DNA of 43,259 nt from Knufia peltigerae. Lineage: Eukaryota > Ascomycota > Eurotiomycetes > Chaetothyriales > Trichomeriaceae. The first letter of the stretch is position 1, and every line of letters begins with the position of its first letter. Shown here piece by piece: positions 1 to 7,851 of this stretch. The DNA lies in contig JAPDRN010000201.1 in assembly GCA_030247855.1 (NCBI GenBank), forward strand, positions 1-43,259, written 5' to 3'. The notes under the pieces are model-generated. The model was given only the letters and a program-made list of their open reading frames with translations. It was not told the DNA's origin and ran no database searches. Made by a program: the position numbers and the translations under genes.

Positions 1-198
1 GGTTCCCGGGAAGGCAGACCCCGATCATGGCACCCCGGATCGCGCATGGCATGGGACGAAGGTCCTGCCTGCAACACAGGCAGGACCGGGAAGCGGCCGC
101 AGGCCGGGACCCCAGCGCCGAAGGCGCGCCGGCTGCTCTTGCGCTCGATGCGTGGAAAAATCCACGCCTCGCATGGCATGGGACAGAGCCCGGCCTCA

Positions 199-221
199 GT
201 AGATCCACGCCATGCGTGGAT
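199..221 (+). repeat. SMAG-type palindrome
   Basis: A GTAG head (199-202) is followed by a perfect 8-bp stem, ATCCACGC / GCGTGGAT, with a CAT loop. This is the layout of the GTAG-headed short palindromes known from S. maltophilia. Confidence 0.85.
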
Positions 222-244
222 GCCCCTGGCGCTGGGCACACCTG

Positions 245-267
245 CGCCGACCAAGGTCGGCGTCTAC
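245..267 (-). repeat. SMAG-type palindrome
   Basis: Read on the minus strand, GTAGA precedes an 8-bp perfect stem CGCCGACC / GGTCGGCG with a 2-base TT loop. Confidence 0.85.
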
Positions 268-299
268 CGGAGCACCGAGGCGCCAGCATTGCCGCTCTG

Positions 300-322
300 G
301 TAGTGGCCAACCTTGGTTGGCC
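300..322 (+). repeat. SMAG-type palindrome
   Basis: A GTAG head at 300-303 and an 8-bp perfect stem GGCCAACC / GGTTGGCC with a TT loop. Confidence 0.85.
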
Positions 323-336
323 CCGCAAAACCCAGC

Positions 337-358
337 GCCGACCAAGGTCGGCATCTAC
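337..358 (-). repeat. SMAG-type palindrome
   Basis: On the minus strand GTAGAT precedes a 7-bp stem GCCGACC / GGTCGGC. It lies just past the stop codon of the LAB_N gene and is paired head-inward with the copy at 300-322. It could form the 3' end of that transcript. Confidence 0.85.
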
Positions 359-365
359 CAACGCC

Positions 366-713
366 TCAGTGGCTGGCCTTGTCCCGCTTCCAGCCGCGGT
401 GCTTGATGTCCAGCTGCAGGCTGTACAGCGCGGTGAACGCCGGGAACAGGTTCTGCAGCACGCCCACCGAGTCCTGCTTGGCCGAGAACAGGAAGTAGCT
501 CAGCGTCATCAGGCTGCCGACCACGCTCATGTACCAGAACAGGCGCGGGATCACCGGCTTGCCGGCGCGCTTGGAGGCGACGAACTGGACCAGCCAGCGG
601 CCGCCAAACATCAATGCGCCGGTGTAGCCGATCAGCTTCCAACCGGTCACATGCAGGCCGGTCCAGTACAACCAGGTCAGCGGCTGGTCCAGCCAGTGAA
701 GCTCCAGATCCAT
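366..713 (-). CDS. LAB_N domain small membrane protein (lipid A biosynthesis N-terminal-like)
   Basis: This 115-residue protein has about three hydrophobic segments (near residues 10-40, 55-75 and 80-100) and the sequence character of the LAB_N family, small integral membrane proteins often encoded next to polyprenyl-phosphate glycosyltransferases. ATG at 713 is preferred because it overlaps the upstream glycosyltransferase stop as TGATG, which is typical of translational coupling; an in-frame TTG sits one codon earlier. Last gene of the epimerase-GT2-LAB_N set. The partner GT2 has no membrane segments of its own, so this protein may anchor it or help handle the lipid-linked sugar. That role is an inference; the family's biochemistry is poorly defined. 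Confidence 0.85.
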   Translation of the reverse strand: MDLELHWLDQPLTWLYWTGLHVTGWKLIGYTGALMFGGRWLVQFVASKRAGKPVIPRLFWYMSVVGSLMTLSYFLFSAKQDSVGVLQNLFPAFTALYSLQLDIKHRGWKRDKASH

Positions 714-1435
714 CAACGCTCCTCCACCGCGGTGCGCTTGCTGCGGGTGATCAGCCAGGCCACGCCGCGCAGGTCGCGGATGCCGACCAGCGCGCGGCCG
801 AGATTGTTGTACTTGGACACGCCCGCAGTGCGGTGACGATGGTTGACCGGCACACTGATGGTCTTCCAGCCGGCGCGCTGCATCAGCGCCGGCAGGTAGC
901 GATGCATGTGGTCGAAGTACGGCAGATCGAGGAAGGCGTTGCGCTCGAACAGCTTGATGCCGCAGCCGGTATCGGGGGTGTCATCGCGCAGCATGCGCGC
1001 GCGGATGGCGTTGGCCCACTTGCTGGCCCAGCGCTTGCTGCCGCTGTCCTGGCGGTTGACGCGCCAGCCGGCAAACAGCTTCACCTGGGCGTCGGCGGTA
1101 CCGCGGGCCTCCAACAGCTTGGGGATGTCGGCCGGATCGTTCTGGCCATCACCGTCGAGGGTGGCGATCCACGGTGCACGCGCGTGCTTGACGCCGGTAC
1201 GTACCGCGGTGCTCTGCCCGCTCTGCGAGACGTGGTGCAGCACGCGCAGCTCCGGCGTGATGGCCTTCAGGCCCTGCAGCACGGCCAGGGTGTCATCGCG
1301 CGAATGATCATCGATGTAGACGATCTCGAACGGCAGCCGGCCGCGCAGTGCAGCGGTGATTTCGGCCACCAGGGGCGCGACGTTGTCGCGCTCGTTGAAT
1401 ACTGGGACGACGACGGACAGCTCGGGTTGGCTCAT
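713..1435 (-). CDS. Family 2 glycosyltransferase, polyprenyl-phosphate sugar synthase type
   Basis: A 240-residue GT-A enzyme that should transfer a sugar from a nucleotide donor to a polyprenyl phosphate at the cytoplasmic face of the inner membrane. The N-terminus SVVVPVFNERDNV, the acidic IDDHSRDDT segment and TLDGDGQNDP (the DxD-type metal/nucleotide site) are characteristic of the DPM1/ArnC/GtrB group. The C-terminal RHRTAGVSKYN segment is also typical of polyprenyl-phosphate sugar synthases. ArnC-like enzymes usually carry C-terminal transmembrane helices; none is visible here, and the LAB_N protein encoded immediately downstream may take that place. The epimerase gene lies 90 bases upstream in the same orientation, which suggests a uronic acid donor. 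The sugar itself cannot be read from sequence. Confidence 0.88.
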   Translation of the reverse strand: MSQPELSVVVPVFNERDNVAPLVAEITAALRGRLPFEIVYIDDHSRDDTLAVLQGLKAITPELRVLHHVSQSGQSTAVRTGVKHARAPWIATLDGDGQNDPADIPKLLEARGTADAQVKLFAGWRVNRQDSGSKRWASKWANAIRARMLRDDTPDTGCGIKLFERNAFLDLPYFDHMHRYLPALMQRAGWKTISVPVNHRHRTAGVSKYNNLGRALVGIRDLRGVAWLITRSKRTAVEER

Positions 1436-1525
1436 GGGGGGACTCGGCCAAGGAGGGACAAAGACCGCGCATTTTCCGATGCCGAGGTTATCCGAAGATG
1501 AATACGACAGTGTGAGGATGCGTTC

Positions 1526-2491
1526 TCACGCGCGATCAGCAAAATACTCGCGGCACCACTGCACCACCGGTGGCAGGCCCTGTTCGATGGGCATGACCGG
1601 TTCGTAGCCAAATGCGTCATGTGCGCGCCGGGTATCGGCCATCGTGCGTACCATGTCGCCCGGCTGCATCGGCTTGTAGACCTTCTGCGCGGGGCGACCA
1701 GCGGCCTGCTCGATCACGCCGATGAAGCGCTCCAGCTCGACCGGCGTGTGGTTGCCGAGGTTGAACACCCGGTGCGGCACCGGACCATCAGCCGGGTGCG
1801 CGAGGGCGCCGAGAATACCGGCCACGATGTCGGAGACATGTGTGAAGTCGCGCTGCATGCGGCCTTCGTTGAACACATCGATCGAACGACCGGCCAGCAC
1901 CGCGCGCGAGAACAGCAGCGGCGCCATGTCCGGCCTGCCCCACGGGCCGTACACGGTGAAGAAGCGCAGGCCGGTGGCACGCAGGCCATACAGCTGCGCG
2001 TAGGTGTAGGCCATCAGTTCATTGGCGGCCTTGGTGGCGGCGTACAGCGAGCGCGGCTGGTCCACGCGCTGGTCTTCGGAGAACGGCGGCGTAGCCGAAT
2101 CGCCATACACCGAACTGCTGGACGCATACACCAGATGCTGCACGCCACGGTGTCGGCACAGTTCAAGCATGTTGACGAAGCCGACCAGATTGCTGTCGAC
2201 GTAGGCGTGCGGGTTCTCCAGCGAATAACGCACCCCGGCCTGCGCGGCCAGGTGGATCACCGCCGTCGGCTGGATCTCGTCGAACAGCGCGGCCAGGCCC
2301 TCGCGGTCGGTCAGGTCCAGCGTGCGCAGGTCCAGCCTCGGGCACAGCGCGGCCACACGGTCGCGCTTGATCTGCGGGTCGTAGTAATCGTTGAAGTTGT
2401 CCAGGCCAACCACGGACTGGCCCGCATCAAGCAGGGCACGGGCGGTGTAGGCACCGATGAAGCCGGCTGCGCCGGTGAGCAGGATGGTCAT
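1526..2491 (-). CDS. NAD-dependent epimerase, probable UDP-glucuronate 4-epimerase
   Basis: An extended short-chain dehydrogenase of 321 residues. The N-terminus contains the Rossmann motif TGAAGFIGAYTARALL, followed by GLDNFNDYYDPQIK, which closely resembles UDP-glucuronate 4-epimerases (CapI/LpsL group) converting UDP-GlcA to UDP-GalA. The catalytic pair is in SLYAATKAANE (Tyr and Lys of YxxxK), with the upstream Ser in ASSSSVYG. Length fits the family. It is the first gene of a set running into a polyprenyl-phosphate type GT2 and a LAB_N protein. Xanthomonad LPS core and lipid A are known to carry galacturonic acid, so a role in supplying UDP-GalA is reasonable. UDP-glucose 4-epimerase activity is the main alternative. 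Confidence 0.88.
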   Translation of the reverse strand: MTILLTGAAGFIGAYTARALLDAGQSVVGLDNFNDYYDPQIKRDRVAALCPRLDLRTLDLTDREGLAALFDEIQPTAVIHLAAQAGVRYSLENPHAYVDSNLVGFVNMLELCRHRGVQHLVYASSSSVYGDSATPPFSEDQRVDQPRSLYAATKAANELMAYTYAQLYGLRATGLRFFTVYGPWGRPDMAPLLFSRAVLAGRSIDVFNEGRMQRDFTHVSDIVAGILGALAHPADGPVPHRVFNLGNHTPVELERFIGVIEQAAGRPAQKVYKPMQPGDMVRTMADTRRAHDAFGYEPVMPIEQGLPPVVQWCREYFADRA

Positions 2492-2543
2492 TGCGGTGAG
2501 CCTGGAATTCAGCCGTTACAGAGTCTGATGGTACGCGCAGGGC

Positions 2544-3269
2544 CTAGAACAGGCCGAAACGCTTCTTGGCCACATTGGTGCGCCCCGGCTGGATGACATC
2601 CTGGATGTTCTTCGCATCGAAGCGGTCCAGCAGGGTTTCCGAATCCTTCTTCAGCTTCAGGTCCATCTCTTCCGGGTACAGCGGCACGATCGCCATGAAC
2701 TCGATGGTCGTGCCGTCTTCCAGCTCCAGCGTGCCGAAATCGTCCGGGGTGGTGACCGGCGGCAGCACGATGGCGCCATCGAATCCCACGCCCGGTGCAT
2801 AGGGCTCGGACGGATGGCCGTTGGGAATGGTGTGGCCGAAGCCCAGCCAGGTGTCGTACTCATGCGGCAACCGCGCCAGGGTCTTCAACAGACGCACCGG
2901 CCAATAGTTGCGCTCATCCTCGAAGGCATCCTGGGTGATCGGCCAATCCGCCGGCAGGGTCATCATCAGTTCCATGTGCCGGGGGGCGTCCACCTCATCG
3001 GGCACGGCCATCGGCAGATCGCTCATGCCCGAGGTCACCAGGCGCAGGTACGGGCACTCGTCGGTGGCCGGCACCACGTGCACGTCGATGTGCACGATAT
3101 CGGAGATGATTTCGTGGAAGACACCGGAGATCGGGCCAAGATGGCGCTCGATGTGCGCGCTGATTTCCTCGATGTGCGACTCGCCCTGGGCCGGTGTGAA
3201 GTCCTTCTCGCGGTTGTGCACGAGAATCGGGCTGCCGCCTGGGCTGACGTCGTCGATTTCAATGGTCAT
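2544..3269 (-). CDS. Suppressor of fused (SUFU) domain protein
   Basis: A 241-residue cytosolic protein of the bacterial SUFU-domain family. Recognisable parts are the middle LARLPHEYDTWLGFGHTIPN block, the DGAIVLPPV segment and the C-terminal VPLYPEEMDLKLKKDSE segment. The open frame extends about 60 codons further upstream, but the ATG at 3269 has a strong ribosome site (GGGAGCAGGAC directly before it), and the extra N-terminus looks like translated intergenic DNA. Bacterial SUFU proteins have no settled function; some occur as immunity proteins in polymorphic toxin loci, but no toxin gene is nearby. It stands alone between parB and the epimerase. Confidence 0.85.
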   Translation of the reverse strand: MTIEIDDVSPGGSPILVHNREKDFTPAQGESHIEEISAHIERHLGPISGVFHEIISDIVHIDVHVVPATDECPYLRLVTSGMSDLPMAVPDEVDAPRHMELMMTLPADWPITQDAFEDERNYWPVRLLKTLARLPHEYDTWLGFGHTIPNGHPSEPYAPGVGFDGAIVLPPVTTPDDFGTLELEDGTTIEFMAIVPLYPEEMDLKLKKDSETLLDRFDAKNIQDVIQPGRTNVAKKRFGLF

Positions 3270-3411
3270 GTCCTGCTCCCTGGATGAGCCACGGGGCGGA
3301 GCGGCCCACCTGCGGTGGACGATACGACCTCCGGCACGCGCGGCGGTGCGTTCCCTGCAATCGACGGAGCACGGCAGGAACAGGCCGTACTCCCATGAAA
3401 CTGCGCCGGGG

Positions 3412-4335
3412 TCAGCCCTGGCGCGTGCGCAGCCGCTCCAGCACGCCATCGAGCGTGTCCAGGTTGGCGTAATGGATGATCAGCTTGCCCTTGCCACCGC
3501 GGCCATGGTTGATCGCAACGGAGGTGCCCAGTACTTCGGACAGCTCGGTTTCCAGCGAGGCGATATCGGCCTGCTGCACCTTGGCCACCGGCTGCGGACG
3601 GTTGCTCGGCACCTTGCCGGCGGCGAACGCCTGCGCACGACGCTCGACCTCACGCACCGACCAGCCTTCATCGGCCGCTTCCTGGGCCAGCTTGCTGGCC
3701 AGTTCCGGGGCCAGCGTCAGCAGCGCGCGGGCGTGCCCCATCTCCAGCCGGCGCGTTTCCAGCAGCAGGCGGATGGCGATCGGCAGTTCCAGCAGGCGCA
3801 GCAGGTTGGACACCGCCGCGCGCGAGCGGCCGACGGCCTCGGCGGCCTCGGCATGGGTCAGGGTGAATTCGCTGATGAGGCGCTGCAGTGCTTCGGCTTC
3901 TTCCAGCGGGTTGAGGTCTTCACGCTGGATGTTCTCGATCAGCGCCATCGCGATGACGGTGCGGTCTTCCAGCTCGCGCACCACCACCGGCACTTCGTCC
4001 AGGCCAGCCAGCTGCGAGGCGCGCCAGCGACGTTCACCGGCGACGATTTCGAAGTTGCCTGCCGGCAGCTGGCGCACCAGGATCGGCTGGATCACGCCCT
4101 GCGACTTGATCGAGTCGGCCAGTTCGGACAGCTTGCCCTGGTCCATTTCGCGACGCGGCTGGTACTTGCCCGGCTGCAGCTGGCCTACCGGCAGCTTGCG
4201 CAGCACTTCACCGGGCAGCGGCTCGATCACCGCCGTGCTGGCCTGCACCTGGCTGACCGAGCCCTTCGGACCGAGCAGTGCGTCCAGGCCGCGGCCGAGG
4301 CCTCGCTTCTTGGCTGCAGGCTTGCTGCTGGTCAT
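3412..4335 (-). CDS. parB: Chromosome-partitioning protein ParB
   Basis: A 307-residue parS-binding CTPase/clamp of chromosome segregation. The N-terminus KKRGLGRGLDALLG is the conserved peptide that engages ParA. The ParB/Srx domain follows with VAGERRWRAS (the CTP-binding GERRxRA box) and ALIENIQREDLNP, then a helix-turn-helix domain around LTHAEAAEAVGRSRAAVSN and a C-terminal dimerisation domain. ATG at 4335 overlaps the parA stop (TGATG), so the two genes are one operon. An upstream in-frame extension inside parA is not a real start. Confidence 0.96.
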   Translation of the reverse strand: MTSSKPAAKKRGLGRGLDALLGPKGSVSQVQASTAVIEPLPGEVLRKLPVGQLQPGKYQPRREMDQGKLSELADSIKSQGVIQPILVRQLPAGNFEIVAGERRWRASQLAGLDEVPVVVRELEDRTVIAMALIENIQREDLNPLEEAEALQRLISEFTLTHAEAAEAVGRSRAAVSNLLRLLELPIAIRLLLETRRLEMGHARALLTLAPELASKLAQEAADEGWSVREVERRAQAFAAGKVPSNRPQPVAKVQQADIASLETELSEVLGTSVAINHGRGGKGKLIIHYANLDTLDGVLERLRTRQG

Positions 4336-5132
4336 CAGACGGTCTCCACGGCCTTGCTGGCCTTGTTGCGTTCGTTGTTGCGACGGATGATCTCGCCGGC
4401 CAGGCCGAGGTAGGCCACGCCGCCGCGCGAAGCACGATCGTAGCCGACGATGCTCTGGCCATGGCTGGGCGCCTCGGCCAGGCGCACGTTGCGCGGCACG
4501 ATGGTGCGGAACACCCGGTCGCCGAAGTGCTCGGTGAGCTCGGCCGACACGGCATTGGCCAGGTTGTTGCGCACATCGAACATGGTGCGCAGCACGCCTT
4601 CGATCTCCAGCGCCGGGTTGAGGTTGGCACGCAGCGCTTCGATGGTTTCCACCAGCGCGCTCAGGCCTTCCAGCGCGTAGTACTCGCACTGCATCGGCAC
4701 GATCACCGAATCGGCGGCAGCCAGTGCGTTGAGGGTCAGCAGCGAGAGCGCCGGCGGGCAGTCGATCAGGATGTAGTCGTACTCATCGCGGATCGGTGCC
4801 AGCGCGCGCTTCAGGCGCTGCTCGCGCTCGCTCTGCGCCATCAGCTGGATCTCGGCCGCGGTCAGGTCGATGTTGCCCGGCAGCAGGTCGTAGCCTTCGG
4901 CGGTCTGCACGCGGACGTCGGCAGCGCTGGACTCGCCCAGCAGCAGATCGTAGGTGGAGGAGACCAGCTCGCGCTTGTCCACGCCACTGCCCATGGTCGC
5001 GTTGCCCTGGGAATCCAGGTCGACCAACAGCACGCGCTTGGGTGCGTTGGCCAGGGAAGCGGCCAGGTTGACGGCGGTCGTGGTCTTGCCGACGCCACCC
5101 TTCTGGTTGGCGATGGCGATGATGCGGGCCAT
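4335..5132 (-). CDS. parA: Chromosome-partitioning ATPase ParA (Soj)
   Basis: A 265-residue deviant Walker ATPase that drives ParB-parS segregation. The motif NQKGGVGKTT gives Lys11 (signature) and Lys16 (P-loop); LLVDLDSQGNATMGSG and IDCPPALSLLTLNAL are the A' and B motifs. No N-terminal DNA-binding extension is present, so it is the short chromosomal type Ia/Ib-like Soj form. ATG at 5132 begins exactly at the conserved MARIIAIANQ; longer frames upstream lack family similarity. It lies 112 bases after rsmG and is coupled to parB, the common rsmG-parA-parB arrangement near bacterial origins. Confidence 0.97.
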   Translation of the reverse strand: MARIIAIANQKGGVGKTTTAVNLAASLANAPKRVLLVDLDSQGNATMGSGVDKRELVSSTYDLLLGESSAADVRVQTAEGYDLLPGNIDLTAAEIQLMAQSEREQRLKRALAPIRDEYDYILIDCPPALSLLTLNALAAADSVIVPMQCEYYALEGLSALVETIEALRANLNPALEIEGVLRTMFDVRNNLANAVSAELTEHFGDRVFRTIVPRNVRLAEAPSHGQSIVGYDRASRGGVAYLGLAGEIIRRNNERNKASKAVETV

Positions 5133-5244
5133 GCGGGTGTGCCTCGTCGACGTGTGCTGGGACCGGTCATTATGCGTACAACCGGGCCCGTGCGGAAATC
5201 GTGGATCGCCAACCGCTTGTTCCACAAGGGGCGGGCGGCGGGGT

Positions 5245-5883
5245 TCAGGGGCCTGTGACGGTGACCAGATGGCGTTCACCGGCCAGGCCGGGCACGCTCA
5301 GCGGGACCACCTCGCGCACCTGCCAACCGGCCGGCAGCGCTGCGATCTCCTCATGCGGGTAGACGCCTTTCATGGCCAGCAACACGCCGCCGGGGCGCAG
5401 CAGGTGGCCACCGACGCGGACGATGCCGGCCAGGGTGTCCATCGCGCGCGCGGTCAGCTGGTCGTAGCTGCCAGGCTCAGCCAGTGCTTCGGCGCGCGAC
5501 TCGGCCACGCGGGCATTGCCCAGGCCCAGCTGGCGCACGGCCTCGCGCATGAAGCGGGCTTTCTTGCCGTTGCTTTCCACCAGGGTGACCTGCAGACCCG
5601 GGCAGGCGATCGCCAGCGGGATGCCCGGCAACCCGGGGCCGGTACCGAGGTCGGCCAGGCTGCCATCGGCCACGAACGGCTGCATCGCCAGCGAATCGAG
5701 CAGATGGCGGGTGACCATTTCCTGCGGATCGCGGATGGCGGTGAGGTTGTAGGTGCCGTTCCAGCGGTGCAGCAACGCCAGGTAGCGCAGCAGCGGCGGG
5801 GCCAGCTCGGCGGCCAGGCCCATGCTGGCCAGGCCCTGCTGCAGCGTGTTCGCTACGCCGGCGGGAAGATCGTGTTCGCTCAT
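5245..5883 (-). CDS. rsmG: 16S rRNA (guanine-N7) methyltransferase RsmG (GidB)
   Basis: A 212-residue SAM-dependent enzyme that methylates G527 of 16S rRNA. It shows the family N-terminus RYLALLHRWNGTYNLTAIRDP, then the SAM-binding loop ADLGTGPGLPGIPLAIA and VTLVESNGKKARFMREA, and later SRAEAL. Length matches RsmG. It sits upstream of parA-parB in the same orientation, as in many proteobacteria; the usual mnmG partner is not next to it here. A phosphopantetheinyl transferase gene lies 39 bases upstream. Confidence 0.97.
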   Translation of the reverse strand: MSEHDLPAGVANTLQQGLASMGLAAELAPPLLRYLALLHRWNGTYNLTAIRDPQEMVTRHLLDSLAMQPFVADGSLADLGTGPGLPGIPLAIACPGLQVTLVESNGKKARFMREAVRQLGLGNARVAESRAEALAEPGSYDQLTARAMDTLAGIVRVGGHLLRPGGVLLAMKGVYPHEEIAALPAGWQVREVVPLSVPGLAGERHLVTVTGP

Positions 5884-5922
5884 GCCGGCATTATCGCCGG
5901 TTTTCGCCGTTGATTCGCCGAT

Positions 5923-6522
5923 TCACTGCGGATACCAGGCCAATGCGGCGCGGAACTGGCCACTGGCCTGCCATTCGTGCAGGTGCCAGCACGCGGCCTC
6001 GCCCAGCTCCGGGTCGCACCAGCGCAGGTGCAGGGCGCCATCGTCGGCCGGGGCCAGCTGCAGGCGGTGCAGGCCGAAGGAAATGCCCTGCCCGTGCGCC
6101 TTCAGCAGCGCTTCCTTGGCACACCAGACGCGGAAGAACCAATGTTCGCGGTCGGCCTCGTCCAGGCCTTGCAGCCAAGCCACTTCGTCGGGATGGAAGA
6201 AGCGCTGGATGATTTCCAGCATGCGCGGGCGCGGCCGCAGCAGTTCCAGGTCCACGCCCAGCCGCACGCCCTCGCCCAGCGCCACCAGCAGGACCTCGCC
6301 GCTGTGGCTCCAGCCGGTGCCGTAGTGGGCGAGCGCGCCACTCAGTTCCGGCCGGCCCTTGTCGTCGCGCACCAGCGGCAGCGCATCCGGCTCGCCCCCC
6401 AGTGCCTGTGCCAGCACCTGCCGGGCCTGCGGCTCACCGCGCTGGCCGGGCACGTGCGGGCAGCGCCACACGGTGACCGGGCCAAACCGCCAGGGGCCCT
6501 CAAGGGTGGCTGGCAGGCTCAT
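5923..6522 (-). CDS. 4'-phosphopantetheinyl transferase, Sfp/AcpT superfamily
   Basis: A 199-residue enzyme that moves phosphopantetheine from CoA onto a carrier-protein serine. The magnesium-binding and catalytic signature is present as LGVDLELLRPRP (Asp and Glu) and, further on, FFRVWCAKEALLKAHGQGI, the WxxKEA core. The N-terminal half carries the RDDKGRPEL and SHSGEVLLVA elements expected in Sfp-like proteins. ATG at 6522 is preferred; a GTG nine codons earlier is possible. The carrier protein is not encoded nearby. In xanthomonads such stand-alone Sfp-like enzymes serve pigment or secondary-metabolite carrier proteins, but the target here is unknown. Confidence 0.9.
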   Translation of the reverse strand: MSLPATLEGPWRFGPVTVWRCPHVPGQRGEPQARQVLAQALGGEPDALPLVRDDKGRPELSGALAHYGTGWSHSGEVLLVALGEGVRLGVDLELLRPRPRMLEIIQRFFHPDEVAWLQGLDEADREHWFFRVWCAKEALLKAHGQGISFGLHRLQLAPADDGALHLRWCDPELGEAACWHLHEWQASGQFRAALAWYPQ

Positions 6523-6606
6523 CCGCACGCGGCCGTCACAGGATTGCACAGCGGGTTCACGGCACTGCGCGTCAACTGGGCTCGGTTATCCACCGGAGAG
6601 TCGATC

Positions 6607-6858
6607 ATGGGCATCATCATCTGGCTGATCGTCGGCGGCATCGTCGGCTGGCTGGCAAGCATCATCATGAAGCGCGATGGCCAGCAGGGCATCATCCTCA
6701 ACATCGTGGTGGGCATCGTTGGCGCACTGATTTCCGGCTGGCTGTTCGGCGGCGGCATCAATGAAGCGATCACCCTGCGCACGTTCCTGTTCTCGCTGAT
6801 CGGCGCGGTGATCCTGCTGGCGATCGTCAATCTGTTCACCCGCAAGAGCATACGCTGA
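6607..6858 (+). CDS. GlsB/YeaQ/YmgE family small membrane protein
   Basis: An 83-residue inner membrane protein with three hydrophobic segments rich in Gly: WLIVGGIVGWLASIIM near the N-terminus, ILNIVVGIVGALISGWLFGG in the middle and FLFSLIGAVILLAIVNLF at the end. This matches the transglycosylase-associated protein family (GlsB/YeaQ/YmgE), often linked to stress and envelope conditions though its action is unknown. GGAGAG lies 8 bases before the ATG. It is alone on the plus strand, with a hairpin terminator after the stop. Confidence 0.92.
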   Translation: MGIIIWLIVGGIVGWLASIIMKRDGQQGIILNIVVGIVGALISGWLFGGGINEAITLRTFLFSLIGAVILLAIVNLFTRKSIR

Positions 6859-6881
6859 CGCGGGATACTGCTTGAACACGG

Positions 6882-6910
6882 GGCCCGGCCATTGCCGGGC
6901 CTCGTTGTTT
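6882..6910. terminator. Hairpin terminator between convergent glsB-like gene and xthA
   Basis: GGCCCGGC (6882-6889) and GCCGGGCC (6894-6901) pair over a short loop and are followed on the plus strand by TCGTTGTTT. It serves the plus-strand gene best and may also act on xthA. Confidence 0.65.
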
Positions 6911-7677
6911 CAGCCCAGCTGCACCCACGCCGGTGCATGGTCGCTGGGACGTTCCCAGGTGCGCGGCTCGCGGTCGATGCCCGAGGCCACCGCACTGCCC
7001 TTCAGTGCATCGGAGACCAGGGTCAGGTCGATGCGCAGGCCGAGGTTGCGGCGGAAACCCGCTGCGCGGTAATCCCACCAGCTGAACGTACCTGCCTCGT
7101 CGTTGTGCAGGCGGAAGCCATCGTGCAGGCCCAGCTGCAGCAGTTTGGCCAGCGCGCCGCGCTCAGCGGTGGAGGTCAGGATGTGGTTCTCGTTCCAGAC
7201 CTCAGGGTCGTGCACGTCGCGCGCATCGGGGGCGATGTTGAAGTCGCCCATCACGATCAACTTCGGATGCCGCTGCAGTTCTTCGACGATCCAGGCATGC
7301 ACGGCGTCCAGCCAGCGCAGCTTGTACTCGTACTTGTCGGTGCCGACGTCCTGGCCGTTGACCACGTACAGGTTGATCACCCGCAGGTCGCCGAAAGTGC
7401 CGGCGATGACCCGCTTCTGCTCGTCCTCGAAGCCGGGGATGCCGATCTGCACGTCCTGCGCCGGCTCGCGCGACACCAGCGCCACGCCGTTGTAGGTCTT
7501 CTGCCCGGCGAACACGCTGCGGTAACCGGCGGCGACCAGCGCCGAGTCCGGGAACTTGTGGTCCTCCAGCTTGGTTTCCTGGATGCCGACGATGTCCGGG
7601 CCGAACTCCTTGAGCCACTGCTCCAGGTGCGGCAGGCGGACATTGAGCGAATTGACGTTCCACGAGGCGATCTTCAT
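6910..7677 (-). CDS. xthA: Exodeoxyribonuclease III (AP endonuclease)
   Basis: A 255-residue Mg-dependent DNA repair nuclease that cleaves abasic sites and trims 3' ends. MKIASWNVNSLNVRLPHL opens the fold; Glu34 lies in GIQETKLED, the catalytic Asp/Asn in IVMGDFNIAPDARDVHDP, and the final Asp-His pair in RPSDHAPAWVQLG. The RIDLTLVSD segment is also conserved. Length and ends match xthA/exoA enzymes. Transcribed alone; its upstream side is packed with SMAG repeats. Confidence 0.96.
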   Translation of the reverse strand: MKIASWNVNSLNVRLPHLEQWLKEFGPDIVGIQETKLEDHKFPDSALVAAGYRSVFAGQKTYNGVALVSREPAQDVQIGIPGFEDEQKRVIAGTFGDLRVINLYVVNGQDVGTDKYEYKLRWLDAVHAWIVEELQRHPKLIVMGDFNIAPDARDVHDPEVWNENHILTSTAERGALAKLLQLGLHDGFRLHNDEAGTFSWWDYRAAGFRRNLGLRIDLTLVSDALKGSAVASGIDREPRTWERPSDHAPAWVQLG

Positions 7678-7704
7678 GCGGGCATTCTACCCGGCCCTGC
7701 TTTG

Positions 7705-7727
7705 GTAGACGCCAACCTTGGTTGGCG
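7705..7727 (+). repeat. SMAG-type palindrome
   Basis: GTAG head at 7705-7708; 8-bp perfect stem CGCCAACC / GGTTGGCG with TT loop. First of four copies between xthA and the aldehyde dehydrogenase. Confidence 0.88.
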
Positions 7728-7749
7728 CTTGGGGATGCCGTGCGCCCCG

Positions 7750-7771
7750 GTAGAGGCCGACCTTGGTCGGC
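7750..7771 (+). repeat. SMAG-type palindrome
   Basis: GTAG head at 7750-7753; 7-bp perfect stem GCCGACC / GGTCGGC with TT loop. Confidence 0.88.
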
Positions 7772-7786
7772 GCTTGGGGTTCACGC

Positions 7787-7810
7787 GTGCCAACCAAGGT
7801 TGGCACCTAC
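7787..7810 (-). repeat. SMAG-type palindrome
   Basis: On the minus strand a GTAG head (7807-7810) precedes a 9-bp stem; arms 7787-7795 and 7798-7806. Confidence 0.88.
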
Positions 7811-7828
7811 CAGAACCCGGTCCCGTCA

Positions 7829-7851
7829 GTAGAGCCACGCCATGCGTGGCT
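7829..7851 (+). repeat. SMAG-type palindrome abutting a stop codon
   Basis: GTAG head at 7829-7832; perfect 8-bp stem AGCCACGC / GCGTGGCT with CAT loop. It ends one base before the stop codon of the minus-strand aldehyde dehydrogenase, so it lies directly in that gene's 3' untranslated region. Confidence 0.88.

Larger units (their letters stand above)
1..365. other. Gene-free repeat-rich stretch
   Basis: No convincing coding frame is present. The stretch holds an 11-bp perfect hairpin at 61-87 (arms 61-71 and 77-87, loop CAACA), a 7-bp hairpin at 150-167 with an AAAA loop, a direct repeat GCATGGCATGGGAC starting near 47 and 174, and four SMAG-like palindromes listed separately. Open frames here are short, overlap each other and have compositions typical of frame shadows. 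Confidence 0.7.

Noticed and set aside
3270..3449. N-terminal extension of the SUFU protein to 3449
   Set aside because: It overlaps the parB 3' end, has no family similarity, and the internal ATG has a far better ribosome site.
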